Assembly (NCBI GenBank): GCA_025677835.1
Contig: JAIXMR010000035.1
Span: forward strand, 124,001 to 188,000
DNA: 64,000 bases
Direction: 5' to 3'
Source of the DNA: Sporodiniella umbellata
Taxonomy: Eukaryota; Mucoromycota; Mucoromycetes; Mucorales; Rhizopodaceae
The notes under the pieces were generated by a model, which was not told the origin of the DNA, ran no database searches, and saw only the letters and a list, made by a program, of their open reading frames with translations. Positions 10,016 to 21,856 of the stretch are shown here, in pieces. Each line of letters begins with the position of its first letter. The first letter of the stretch is position 1. A program made the translations under genes and the position numbers.

Positions 10016-11646
10016 CTATTTTTTGCTTTTTATGCTTTTTTTGTTTTTTTTTGTTTTCTTTGTTTTCTTTGTATTCTTGGAGACTCCTTGACAAAACAGC
10101 TGTATAGCCTCCATTTTAGGCGGGGTATAAACAGAGCTGGATATCTGGGTGAACTCTTCACCAGATATCAAGTCGTTGATTTCAACAATTGATGGTACTT
10201 TGGAAGAGCAGTCTGTAGATACAGGAATAGCAGCTAGCTTGTGATTCTGTGCCATTAACTGTAGTGCGTGAGATGCAAGCTGAGAAAGAGGAATATCAGA
10301 GGAAGCGGACGCATCACAGTAAGAAGAGACAGTCGAAAGTTTTCGGTAGCTTTCAATTGTCTGTGTGGCAACATGTATTTCTGCAAAGTTTGTATCAAAA
10401 GTACCAATGCTAGATTCGTCAAAAGAAGCAGATATATCAGAATCACCACATGAATAACTACCACAAGAAGACATGTTATCAGAAGAAGCAGAGCTACCAC
10501 AGTCAGAAAGTGCATTATTGTTAGCAGAGTTGTCAAAAAAGCCAGAACTTTTATAGAACTCTGCTGAGCCATAGCTATACGAAGACGTGTCTACAACAGT
10601 AGTGTGGTTGAAAGATGCTGTTTTGAGGTTATCACTGAAGGATTTAACGAATGGAAGCCATAGGTTAGAAGAGTGCAAAACAACAGCAGTTTCAGTAAGA
10701 ATGACTGCTGGCTTTTTCTTTTCTTTGGGCTGCTCACCATTGCGGTTTTGAGCGCTAGACACAATAAGACTTCTACTAAAGACTGCCACATTGCTGTTAT
10801 CTGTAACAGGATTTTCAACACATGGAGAGTCACTGGACAAAGCGCACTTTTCCCCAAAGGTGGTACAGCCAGCACCATAGGTTTCAACATTGAAAACTGC
10901 ATGAACCATAGCCATCAGCTGCTCTTTAGCAGTCCAACGGCGAACAGACTGTTTTGAATGGTGCATGTATTTTAGTTCAACTTGGTAAAATAAAGCGCCG
11001 TTATACAATGCCATAAGGTCTTCTTTTAAAAAACAGCCTTTTTGACCCACAAAAAAGTAAGCAGCAAAAAGCTCGATCAGGGTGATAGCCCACTCCTTCA
11101 AAGCAAGGCCCAGTTTCTTTTGTTCGTTAGTTAAATATAGAAGTTCCACAATTGTAATTTTCTCGTCTGATTTCGCGTGCCTTTTATATAAAGCTTCAAA
11201 TTTTTCAGGAATGAGTACACCATTCCCATCAAAAACACCTGACAACTGTTGCCTAGAAGTGACTAAAGCGGAAGAAGAAAATCGGAAAAAAAAATCAGGC
11301 AGCCAGCTGACTTGAAGGCTGACTGACAATGCTAGAGCGAGAAAAAAGCCAAGAACGGTACTAGAAATAACACCATAGCCAAGCGATAAAAGACCTTTAT
11401 ATATTGGATGTTTAAAAAATGAAACAAGTCGAGGATTTGTTTGAAATACACATTTTAGCTCTTACCGAAGACAATATCAATAGGGGATATGTATCCTTTC
11501 TTTCTATAATCCCAGAAATCAACATGGTTCTGAATAGCCTACAGGGTTAAACCGTATTAGATGTTATTTGTATTTGATATTGCTTTAATACTTTTAGTAA
11601 TTACATTATTTTTTGTTATGCTTTGAATAATTCTTGGCTGTGTCAT
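10016..11646 (-). CDS. Caleosin-domain protein with long Ser-rich tail
   Basis: Three exons: 11605-11646, 11466-11538, 10016-11394 (497 aa). Residues 15-38 (AIQNHVDFWDYRKKGYISP) match the start of the caleosin domain, followed by a hydrophobic hairpin (about 39-75) and the typical C-terminal half (EKFEALYKRHAKSDEKITI, then FLKEDLMALYNGALFY). Caleosins sit on lipid droplets or the ER; many are haem peroxygenases that bind calcium. Here the EF-hand loop (DYRKKGYISPID) has Arg and Lys at loop positions 3 and 5, so calcium binding is doubtful. The first conserved His (H19) is present, but the region of the second (HGSD in typical members) reads TSRQQLSG. From about residue 170 a Ser/Asn-rich tail ends in a Lys repeat (KKTKKTKKNKK). 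It is probably a structural or inactive family member. Confidence 0.8.
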
Positions 11647-12722
11647 AGTTCAAAAGTAAAAAAAAAAAAAAAAAAAAGTTTAAGAAAAGATGAAGATAAA
11701 TAAAGACGCGAAAAGAAGCTCTTTATAATTTGTCGAAAGAAAAAACTGAAAAACTGAAAGCAGCTAAACAACTAGCAAATTTCCCTATTTGGACATATAG
11801 AATCTTCCGAACTATTTACTGTCTGTACATTCTTGTGGTCGCTGAGAAGCAGAGAAACACAGAGTAAGTAACAAAATAAAACATCTAAAAGAGAATCCCG
11901 TGTAACTGATATTTATCTTTATTTACATACTGACGCCCGTTCGTATATCAGATCTTTCAATATGTCTTTGCAGACTTTGAAATTCATTTGATTAAAATAT
12001 GCATCTTTAGCATCTATAACTTTCTGTTATCTCGATAGAAGCTACTAGATACCTTTACCAAAGAAGTTATCGCTCTTTTTGATTGTAAAAAAAAAACACG
12101 CAGCGATTGCATTATTTCGTGTATGTACAAAGTATATACTAGACATTTGGTTCTTTTTATAAACCTGTGAAGACAGATTAAGCACCCCACTATTTCCTTC
12201 ATAGTTCTCGGGAAATTGTATACCTCCCAAACCCATTTGTTTCTTTTGTCTCTATAAACCGGTTTAAAACAAGAATACCATCTTAACGAGTGCACTCACA
12301 AGGGATACATGGCTTACATTTTTGCTATGCTTTCTTGTTTTATTTTAGCTCTATTTGTTTGGGTGTCGGGTTGGTAGACTGCATATACTACCGGTTTATT
12401 TGAGCACTGGCAACCTTATTTTATCTGAGAAGGTACGAGAAAACAATTTTTTTGAAGTGTTTGCAACATGAATATATTAATTTTTTGCTTCCACTGTTGC
12501 TATTTGTTTATTATTTGTGTTACCCATCTTTTTATTGTTTATGACATGTGTTTGATTAGTCTTTTCTCAACATATCGGGATACATCAATCAAAAAAAGTC
12601 ACGTTCCTGTGTATTTTTTTAAAGGCAAAAGACCATGCTGTGGATAAAAAAACAGTCGAAAAAAAAAAGAGGCGTCGTTAGTTTGTGAGCTCACATGCTA
12701 TGCACTATAAGTTTTATTTTTT
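11647..12722. other. Intergenic region upstream of the caleosin gene
   Basis: About 1.1 kb between two minus-strand genes; the caleosin promoter should lie here. An A20 run (about 11658-11677) sits just upstream of the caleosin start. An open frame at 12014-12295 has no supporting features. Confidence 0.5.
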
Positions 12723-15700
12723 TTATAAAGCCTTTTTTTTGTGACATCCCTTTGAAGTCATTAAGCACGAAATATAAATGTCTTTAAAATTAGCATCAAA
12801 GACGTCACACCTAACTTTAAACTGTTTGAGCTTGTAGTTAACAAATCTATCTGACAAGGCTCCTTTAAGCAAATATCTCCCAGAGGTAGGTGATTGTAGA
12901 TTATCAGAAGCTGGAAACATGGAAGAAAAACTGGGTATCGACAGACGGTTTACGCTCCGGGATGGCCTGTTAAAAATAGCTGATTGCGATAAACTAGCTG
13001 AGCCTTGAGGGAGAGCAATACAGTCAGCTAACTTTAGCTCCAAGTCTGCTTTGGGGAACGCCTAGATATGTTAGTTATTTTTAGGTAAGTTTTTTTTAAC
13101 AATTTCTATCGTTTTTTTTTTTCAATGCACACACTTCAGTCGCTTTGTTTTTATCTCTTGTATTTAGACTAGAAGTAAAAAGGTGTTCTACCAAATACTC
13201 ATTCGATTCAGTTTTTGATTTCGCATAGTTTTTTCTAGCCCTTTCAATACAGTTTGTCATGTTTGTCATCCAAATATTTTTTTCTGCTTGACTTGCAGCA
13301 CTGAATTCAAAAATATGGGAGTTATTTCGTAGCAACCATGGAAAGTTGACAGAGTCTTTTTTAAAAATAAAAAATGAGATTGAAAGCACAAAAAAAAATT
13401 AAAACAAATCTACAACTTACTTGGCATGTCTACCAAGTCCTGTACGGTAAATTCTCGAATAGGAAACCATTGCTTAGGTTCATAAATATCTGGCCTTCTA
13501 GGTTTCACCAGAATCAGGTAACATTCGAACAGCGCACAGCAAATTCTTTTGGAAATTCTCTGTTTAGGAAGATATCGCATCTCCATCGTTCCAATAAGCG
13601 AACATGCTCCAAAATATTTATACCAATTTCTAGATATGCCCCAGTTGCCTTGCAATCGAGATAAAAAAATTTCTGACTTCTTTTCCAATTCGATTTTGGC
13701 TTTAGAGCTGTTAATTTTTGTTGCTACGCTGTGAATGATGTTTTCAGCAACTTCTAGTAACTCATAACCGTCACTTGTTGAGGGTGTAGCTTTTTTGATC
13801 GATTGTAGAAGCAGCTTGTACCGAAAGAGTCGTTGAAAAGGCTAGATGACGGTTAATAAATTTAAAGTTATGTACTTTTTTCCAACCATAATCAAATAGT
13901 CTTCAAACTTCAGTCGGTTTGTTCCCCAAGAAACACGATGAAAGAGATGAAGACGTCTATCTAGGTCTCGAAAATTACGGTTTGTCTTTATCAACCTATT
14001 GTAGACAACTATTGCATCATCCTGTCTCATACTATAATCGAAATATTCTTGGAAATATGCTTCCTATTGATGAATGATGTCGGCTTGAGCTTCCATTTAT
14101 TTTTTACACTCCTTTACTTGTATCAACTTACTGCCATTATAAAGCAATCCGAGATATGTCTTACGCTTTGAAGTTCTTTATCGTACATTACTGCTGTCCT
14201 TAAAGAATCGCAGAAACTTTCTTGATCTTTTGCGATACTATTCCCATTTCGGCAAATAGCATTTTTTTCTTCTTTGGTTATATATTTCACATTCTGCAAA
14301 ACTTTAAAGAAGTACTAAAAAAACAGAGTTAGCTCTATCGAATAATGATATGTACAAAAACGCACAGTGCAAAGCACATATAAATCTCGTGTATAAGACT
14401 CTTCGGTCTCTAGTAACTCATCAACAACACTATTCCATCTATAATCCCTTTTATCTTCGTCTGACATTACTTCAAATAATGCGCGCTCTTCTTCTGTCAT
14501 TTCTTTAGGAGTATCTGAAAGATCCATAAAAGTACTTTCTTCAGAGTATTGGTTAAAAAAATCATCCATTGCAATAAACTCTGTTTTAGGAATAAACATG
14601 CGATAGTTGGATTGGGCAGTAGGTTGGCTAAACATTGCATCTGTATTTTCATACAACTTTCTGTTCATTTCTCTATCTAGCTCCTTTAGTAAATTGTCCC
14701 CGTCTCTTTCCAAGTCGTATCCGGGTATAGGAAAGAGTTCATTTTCGTAGTCTTCTAGAACTGATTGCGCTGTTTCGTTTAGAATGGTAATTGTCGGTTT
14801 CTCTTTCTTGTTCTGCTCAACTTCTTCCTCTTGCTCATTTGGTGCAATTTCTTCTTTGTGTATATCAGATCTTGTTGTGTTTGGAGTACTGTCACTAGTA
14901 GAGCCTTCGTTTCTCATTTGCCATTCAGTTGAAGAATTGTAACTGGACTCTTCAAAGCTAGAGCCTGTAGGTACCGGCTGCTCATCTGGGCTTTCAGAAG
15001 CGGTGTTGCTTGTTTCTTCTTCTACAGAAGGGCTTTCTTTTCTTCTAGCGTCTGATTGTCTTCTTGAGCTAGTTTGGCTAGTGGATTGACTTGAGCTTGT
15101 GGCTGGTTGTTGAATATCTTCTGTATCTTCGAGAGGTGGCTGTTCTATATTGACTTCTCGTTCTTCTAAAGGAATAGATAGTCTACTACTAACTATAGAG
15201 TTTACTGCGTCCTCTACATGTATGCTCGAGGCACTAGAGGTTTGCCCGTTTAATGGCGACTGATTATCGATTGGATCTATTGTAGGCTCATTTGCAATAT
15301 CTATGATTGATATCAAAAGCATAAGATTTTCTTTTGCTTAATCCCTACCATTTTCTTTTTACCTAGCTGATTGGTATTCTGTTGACCCATATTGTCTTCA
15401 TGCTCTTGTCTTGCCAATTGGGTAGATAAGCTGGCAATATGCTCAAGCTCTTGTCTATATACCGGACTAAATGGCCTTGTAACTGAAGCACTGTCTGAGA
15501 TGCTATCGTTTGCTGATATTCTTGGCGAAACAACAATAATAGGGTTGATTTCTTCGCTTGTTTGAGTAGTACTATCAAGGGTGTTACTTGCTTCGCCTTG
15601 AGAAGTATTTGTGTTCTCTGTAGACTCCTCTTCCCCTTCTTTAATTTCAGGGCTTTTGATTGAGACACTTATAAAGCTTCCTATACGTTCCTGTACAGTG

Positions 15701-16314
15701 ACTTTTACGTCAACCATATTTGGCATTGACTGACGGTCTTGGTCATTTTCTGCAGCCTCACCTGGCCGGCTAGGCTCACTGGATTGACCAGATTCAATTT
15801 GCTCACTAGCTTCGCTAGAATTACTGATATTAATTGAATCAATAGAGTCATTAGGCTCGCCTGGGTTACTTGATTCATTTTCTTCGTCGCTGTTTGGAGG
15901 TACGGCAGTGCGCTCCTCTACATTGGATGCTGACAGGCCAACGTTTGTTGCCTCTTCTTGCGGCAATTGAAATTCCTCACTAAGGTGTACAGTATTTTGA
16001 TTTACATTGGTTGATTCAAAAGCAGCACGAGTAAATTCTTCATAAAGAAACACTCTAAATTCTTCATGAAAAGCATTTGAAAATTCTTGGCGAAGAGTCT
16101 CTTCAAATTCTTCAGTTACTGGAAGAGCGTCCACAAAGTCCTCAGAGTCATTACTTTTTATACTTTCATTGTCCGCATCTGCACGCTCATTGGGGTCTGC
16201 ATTGTTCTGCCCACTTATGCTACTTTCTGGATCCAGGTTTTCTAAAGGAGACTTTTGGTCTCCTTCGCTGCTGACTACACACTCTGAAACTGAGTCAACT
16301 ATTGTATCTTCCAT
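12723..16314 (-). CDS. Rho guanine nucleotide exchange factor (DH-PH)
   Basis: Seven exons: 15363-16314, 14366-15300, 14132-14314, 13887-14063, 13421-13841, 13135-13355, 12723-13061 (1075 aa). The first about 600 residues are acidic and Ser/Glu/Thr-rich, without a fold I recognise, and are probably disordered. The DH domain runs from about residue 610 (RWNSVVDELLETEESYTRDL) through EAYFQEYFDYSMRQDDA to the diagnostic LIMPFQRLFRYKLLLQ block (about 745-765). A PH domain follows from about 805 to 935 and closes with FEFSAASQAEKNIWM. A 110-residue basic tail ends the protein. DH-PH proteins activate Rho-family GTPases at the plasma membrane, and RHO1, a plausible substrate, is encoded 10 kb away. 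The donor of intron 4 (GTTGGA) is non-consensus but gives the only family-consistent join. The DH-PH assignment is secure; the substrate is inferred. Confidence 0.88.
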
Positions 16315-16643
16315 AAAACTCTAAACGGAAGAAGTGGTGATATCTGTATCTATACTTTTTTTTTTTTTTTTGAAAAAAAGAAAGAAAAGAGAATGTTTCA
16401 AAAATCTCTTGCCAAGTTATTATTGTAACTTTTCCTTATTCTATCTATACTGTTTTGCCCAATTTTTTTCTAGTGGCCAAATGTCCTTCTCTCTTTTTGA
16501 GCTCACAAAATGTACCTGAAAAACCATATATTGAATGATGTTGTACTACGGGGTGCAAAATTTCTTGATGACGCAAACGCACCCTTTGAAACCTGGGGTT
16601 AAAAAGATGTGCTTTTTTTTTTCTTCACATATACATACATATC
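16315..16643. other. Divergent promoter region (RhoGEF / NDUFA6)
   Basis: 328 bp between two divergent start codons. It contains a T run at about 16357-16372 and A/T-rich stretches; no specific site can be defended. Confidence 0.5.
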
Positions 16644-17108
16644 ATGTCTCAACCTGCTGTATTTGCCGTTTCCAACTTTGCGATTACTACCGCTTCTACA
16701 AAAACCGGTAACGAAGCAACCAAACGTGCTTTGGGGCTCTATAGAAAATGGCAACGATCTGTAAAAACACTTTCTTTTCAAGCTGGGAGAGGGACGATCT
16801 TAGTATAATAAGGCTAACTAGTTTTTTCTTTTTAACAAAAACGAAAGGTACCCGAAATGATGAAGCTTCACGAGATCAACATGCCTACTGCAGCTGTTCG
16901 TGCTAAAATCCGTGAGGAATTTGAAAGACATCGCTTTGTAGAAAAGCTTGAAGTACGTGACATTTTGTACGCTAAAGGAAACATGGAATATCAAGAAGTG
17001 ATGAATGTCTGGAAACAAAACAACCACATCATGAATTATTTCGCCAAAGAAGAAGCACCTCCTAAGCCTACTACCTTCTTGGAAAAGTTTTACGATGGAA
17101 GATCTTGA
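16644..17108 (+). CDS. NDUFA6: Mitochondrial complex I subunit NDUFA6 (B14, LYR protein)
   Basis: Two exons (16644-16760, 16848-17108) give 125 aa, the usual size. The LYR motif is present as ALGLYRKWQR near residues 30-39, followed by VRDILYAKGNMEYQEVMNVW and KPTTFLEKFYDG, which align by eye with the B14 family throughout. NDUFA6 is an accessory subunit of NADH:ubiquinone oxidoreductase that binds the mitochondrial acyl carrier protein at the matrix arm. The N-terminal part (residues 1-28) is short and uncharged, as in family members imported without a long presequence. The intron joins RKWQRS to VPEMMKL in phase 0. Confidence 0.92.
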
Positions 17109-18679
17109 TTCAGTACTCAAAAAAATAAAACAAAAGAAATAAAACACAAAAACTACAATCAATCAGCATATTAGATAACAGAACTTTCAGCTTTTATCTA
17201 TATAAATGTGTATTTTTTTGGCTTAGTATAAAACAGTTGCTGTCAGTAGCGAAAATGTGATATTTAAGCCAGACCTATACAGGAAATTGCAATAACTCAA
17301 CAAAGACGAATCGCTATAGGCATTTTTCTAAACGCTTAGTAACTTTGATAAGAGTTTGTTAGCATAGTCTCTTGGGGGGAAAATTAGCGTAGCGATTGAA
17401 TGGAAACACAAGACACCTTTGACCTTCTTGGCTAAGTAGTTATATAATCAATGCGTTTTTGAATGAGACCAACTCTACTGCTTGCCAGGGAAAGAGAAAA
17501 GCCTGCCAAAATTCAGTTACTTAGAAAGATAACTATTCATTTGAGAAAACCAAGGTGTGTGTCAAAAAATGGAACGCATTCACCTACACTAAAAAGTGAA
17601 GCGTCCCTAACAGAACCTTTTTTTCATATTTTTTCTATTTTGGTGACAGGCCATAAGCCCCTTTGGGGTCAACAAGCCTCTTGCTCTTTACCTGAAACTA
17701 GATTGTGACTATAATTTAGTTTATGATTCTTTTTTTTTTTCAACAAACAAGTTCTGGATTCCACTATATCTTGACTGGTAAAGTATCAAAGACTCTCGTT
17801 TTTAGATCATTACTAACAACAAATACTTTCCCATCGTTGTCTTCCCGTCTTTTCAAACTGAGCTATAAGGAATGTATCTTTGTAGGACGTCCCACTCTGT
17901 TTAGCGCTTTGATACTTTTTCGTAGGTAATAAAGTACGATGACTAGTTTAACATACAGGAATTTTTACTGGTTTTATCTATCTTTAGTACTCTTATGAAG
18001 AAGTATTTTCAATGCTTTATACCTTTATAAAGCAAAAAAAGTACCAAGTGTTGAGACCAAAAAGATCGGTGCGATAATAAACTATCTATTAGTGACACCA
18101 ACAGCTAGTAGACAATACCAAAGTACCTTTGCAACTGGACTTTTGTAGAATACATTTCTCAATTTAGCGCAGCCATTGAGGTATTGGCAGGCAAAAGAAA
18201 TAAAAATTCATCTACGGGACAGCTTTCATACAGGAAGTATATCCGGAAAAGACAATTTAGAGGTTGCTTTTTGGCATTCAAATGGCCCGCAAAGGATAGC
18301 CAAAAGCTAGCAAATTTGACTGATGTCTTTGGTAAAGGTTTCTCATTATGTCGCCTGTTATTTTTTTAGGGCTCAACTAAGGATAAACAACTACAGTTGT
18401 TCATTAAAAAAGAAGTCTATTTACTTTCTTGGCTGACACTTTTTATAGCTCAACAACAAATTAAAATTTTATACCGCTACTTCTTAATTGGGTGGGATGT
18501 TGTACAAAAGTCAATCATGGAGACTGGTAAGATTGGCCAATGAAAGTGCTCAACATTTACAGTCACCTTCTTCAAGCTTTCAAATCTCATCTTTTGCCAC
18601 TTTTATTTTTTGTTTGTATTTTTTCTTTTCTTCTCACTTCCTCTCTATTCAAGCATATATCTTCAAGTCAAAAAAGAAA
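17109..18679. other. Intergenic region, no recognisable gene
   Basis: About 1.6 kb between NDUFA6 and the GTP cyclohydrolase gene, both on the plus strand. Short open frames at 17463-17708, 17723-17929 and 18184-18369 show no family motif. About 145 bp before the next ATG, TTGGCCAATG contains overlapping CCAAT boxes on both strands, a plausible promoter element. Confidence 0.45.
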
Positions 18680-19774
18680 ATGTCTGCATTACCTACTGAA
18701 GAGATCAAAACTATGACTGAAAGAGCAACATCGTTTATTGAAAACGACGGAATCAGTTGGCCAAGTAAGCGAAGTCGGATACATTATGTATTCTCTTTTT
18801 TTTTTTTTTTTTCAAACTTGAAGCTTACACCCCAAACAAAGGCATGGGAGCTCGGGAGAGAAGAGACGAAACTCCTGAAAAAAGATTAGAAAGAGAAAAG
18901 AAAATGTCAAATGCAGTGAAAACAATACTAGAATGCATTGGCGAGGACCCTGAAAGAGAAGGGCTATTGAAAACACCTGACAGATATGCGAAGGCATTGA
19001 TGTTCTTCACTAAAGGCTACGAGCAAGATATCCGCGGTAAGAGCTAAAGAAATGTATGTCATTTGCGAACACATTTGTAACGATACGGGTTTACTCTTCT
19101 CTATAGACGTGGTCAACGATGCTATATTTGAAGAAGGTATTTTTTCACATTAAAGGATCAAAAGGTGTTGATAGATTTTTGCAATTAGATCACGACGAGA
19201 TGGTGCTGGTAAAAGACGTTGATGTATTTTCATTGTGTGAGCACCATATGGTCCCCTTCATGGGTAAGATCAGCATCGCATATATCCCCAACCGTAGAGT
19301 GGTTGGTTTGAGCAAATTGGCCCGAATTGCTGAGATGTTTGCTAGAAGGTTTATAATTCAAAAAGAGTAAAAGCCAGTATACTTAAACTCTATTATAGAT
19401 TGCAAGTGCAAGAAAGAATGACAAAGCAAGTCGCAATGGCACTAATGGAAATGCTGCAACCTCAAGGTGTTGCAGTAGTAATGGAGTGCTCTCACCTCTG
19501 CATGTGCTCCCGGTAAGAAGGAAATAATAAGCTACAGTATTGTGGGAATTTTGTTACTGATTTCCCACCCTTCTTTTTAAATATGTGTTTTTCATTGGCT
19601 GTATAGAGGTGTTCAGGTAACACAGTTATTTTTTCTATTTTTTTTTTCTTTCCAAGATTGTTAACAGTCTTTGTATAGAAACCTGGAAGCTCGACCATTA
19701 CAAGCTGTATGTTGGGTGTATTTAGAAACAACCCAAGAACACGAGAAGAATTTCTCAGCCTTATTAGACGATAA
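18680..19774 (+). CDS. FOL2: GTP cyclohydrolase I
   Basis: Seven exons: 18680-18764, 18824-19036, 19107-19136, 19189-19348, 19399-19512, 19607-19616, 19679-19774 (235 aa). The enzyme converts GTP to 7,8-dihydroneopterin triphosphate, the first step of folate and tetrahydrobiopterin synthesis. Family blocks are clear: [18 protein letters not shown], the zinc and catalytic block [34 protein letters not shown] and [11 protein letters not shown]. Zinc ligands are C126, H129 and C197. Exons 3 (30 nt) and 6 (10 nt, AGGTGTTCAG) are very short; skipping exon 6 would remove the conserved G-V-Q and shift the frame. The stop lies 72 bp from the stop of the convergent GRAM-VASt gene, so transcripts may overlap. 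Confidence 0.93.
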
Positions 19775-19846
19775 AAAAACGCACTTTTATATATATATAC
19801 AACTCTTTTCACTCTATTTTTTATTCTTTATCGTATGAAACGTAGC

Positions 19847-21856
19847 TTATTGGGAGCGCATTTTTTCTCTTTGGTGTTTTACTTCACTTGTCATTTGATG
19901 TAAATCTCGGCCAGCTCTTTTGACCATCTTTTCGAGCTCAATCATTTGCTGGTCTAGCTTATCTTTAGACAAGACTAGCCAGTCGTCCTCTCTACCATTG
20001 TCCAACATGTTCCAGACTGAGTTGTACTGATGGCTGTCTTGGTTCCTGTGAAACTGACTCAGTCTCTTATCGACGTGAGCCATTTTAGTTGCCATATATA
20101 TGTTGATAGCAACCAAAATCGCCATAAATACAACCAAAATTTGGGACGGTGCGATTTGGGTAAAAGAGTAATGTAAATCTTTGTTTGTTTGTGGTTTGGG
20201 TTGCGGTTGTGGTAGATGGACAGCTGCTTTTAACGATTTTCTGTGAGATTTGTGTATATGCCTCTTTTTTTTGGGCTGGTTATTTTTTTCGTCCAAGTAG
20301 CTTATTATTGCCGAGTTAAGCCCTTTGTAAAAGTTTAGCTGACCATCTATAGACGCTTTTTCGATAGTAGCTATATGCAAGTCAGTAAGAATATATAGAT
20401 ATAGATATAATCTGTATGTATTACATTTTAGCCAGGACGATTTGGTAAAATCTACAAGCACGGTGACCAGCACTCGCACTTGGTTTTGGCCAGCGTAAAA
20501 CATGCATGTTCTTGTCTTCACATTGAAGGACCCGCCTGAAGGGACATCAGGGGTTTGAGTTACAGTAAGTTGTGAGATATAGTCATTCATGTCCAGATGG
20601 AGCATATCTTCCTTTAGGTAGCACTTTGTTGATTTAGGACCAATGGAGCCTCCCAGGTACTTTATATAAGAAGATTCTCTTGTATATTCTACATCGTCTA
20701 CATCATCGGCTTTTGTCCACTGACCGATGGATATTTCTAAGCTGAGATTAGATAATACCTAGACAAGAATTTCTTACCTGTGCTTTTTTCTACTTCTGAC
20801 AGAAACTGGTTCATGAAATTGCTGTTGTACAACAAATTGTACAGAGTTTCAATGTTTGTAGGATAAACGTGGTTTAAAACCACAGTAGGAAAATGTAGAT
20901 CGCTCTTACTACAATTACATTCTGTAGTTTCCTTTCTCTGCGTAGTGTTGCTTTGTAAACTGGCCTGCACCCCTGTTTCTGAATCTGCCTTTTGTCCAGT
21001 GAACTCATCTTGGGTCGCTGTTTCGAGTGGCGATACCGGCAAGGATGTTGATATCTGGTTGTCTTGGATATCTGCCTGTTTTGAAGTATACTCAGCTTCT
21101 TCCAAAGATGGAAGAGATGAATCATCTGAATCGTCATCATCCTCCTCGGTGGATCGAGGCGCTTTCCAGAGATCTATCATTTGATCATATGCTTGGTCAC
21201 GTGACAAAAATGATGCGAAAAAATGCTTTGAAAGGCTTTAGAAAAGAAATGCTTGGTTATAGCTTTACCTTTGAGGCAGCCGTTGTAATAAGTATAGCGT
21301 TGGGTATAAATATTGCTGTCGATCGTTTCTCTATCTCTTCAATATCAGCAAATGCAATGACCAACTAGAAAAATACATGAGCCTCTCGAATGTTTTTTTT
21401 TTTTTTTACGTTTGTTATCCAGCCAAATATGTTTGCATTAAAGCAGATGTGGTTTTGCGAAATATAAACACGCCCCTGGAGCAGTATTTCCTTTTGAAGT
21501 GCACATCCGTAATCTTTTTTTATATTGTTTTGGTTTGTTTATGTTTTATTGATAAATGTAAGACAAGAAATGTTTTTCAATTTACCTTCAATTAATCTTT
21601 CTTGTTCTGGTATACTTCTAAATAGCACGTGGAAGTCCTGATTTCTTTTATCACTTGCATATTTCGATGAAGCATCTACACTTAGAGCTGATCGTTTGTT
21701 TCTCAATTTCAAGTTTGGAAAGGACCTTTGTGTTGTCAAGAGTTTATCGTCAAGAGTTTCTGCGGAAGAATTCTCGGTAGAGAAGCTGGACCGTCTTAAG
21801 GTAGGTAAAGACCTATTCATTTCAGGCGAGACCAGCAGCGAGTTTTTTTCTATCAT
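19847..21856 (-). CDS. GRAM-VASt membrane protein, LAM/GRAMD1-type sterol transporter
   Basis: Six exons: 21586-21856, 21410-21513, 21269-21364, 21225 down to 20794, 20425-20758, 19847-20370 (586 aa). The GRAM domain (about residues 74-175) reads FHVLFRSIPEQERLIEDYGC, LLQGRVYISQNHICFNANIF, then HFFASFLSRDQAYDQMIDLW. After an acidic linker comes a VASt (START-like) domain, about 280-435, with SYIKYLGGSIGPKSTKCYLK and ending FTKSSWLKSTIEKAS. A single membrane helix lies at about 490-510 (ILVVFMAILVAINIYMATKM), followed by a charged helical tail. This architecture belongs to the Lam/Ysp family, which moves sterols at ER-plasma membrane contact sites. The exon 4/5 junction is the least sure: I use a 35-bp intron with a GTAGAA donor, because the better-looking GTAAGA donor downstream leads to a stop. 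Confidence 0.88.

Noticed and set aside
10255..11315. Several frames in other phases across the caleosin gene
   Set aside because: Shadows of the Ser-rich caleosin coding sequence.
12014..12295. 93-codon minus-strand frame upstream of the caleosin gene
   Set aside because: Two overlapping phases are open and neither has domain features or a sensible context.
20874..21368. Plus-strand frames opposite the GRAM-VASt gene
   Set aside because: Antisense shadows of well-supported exons.
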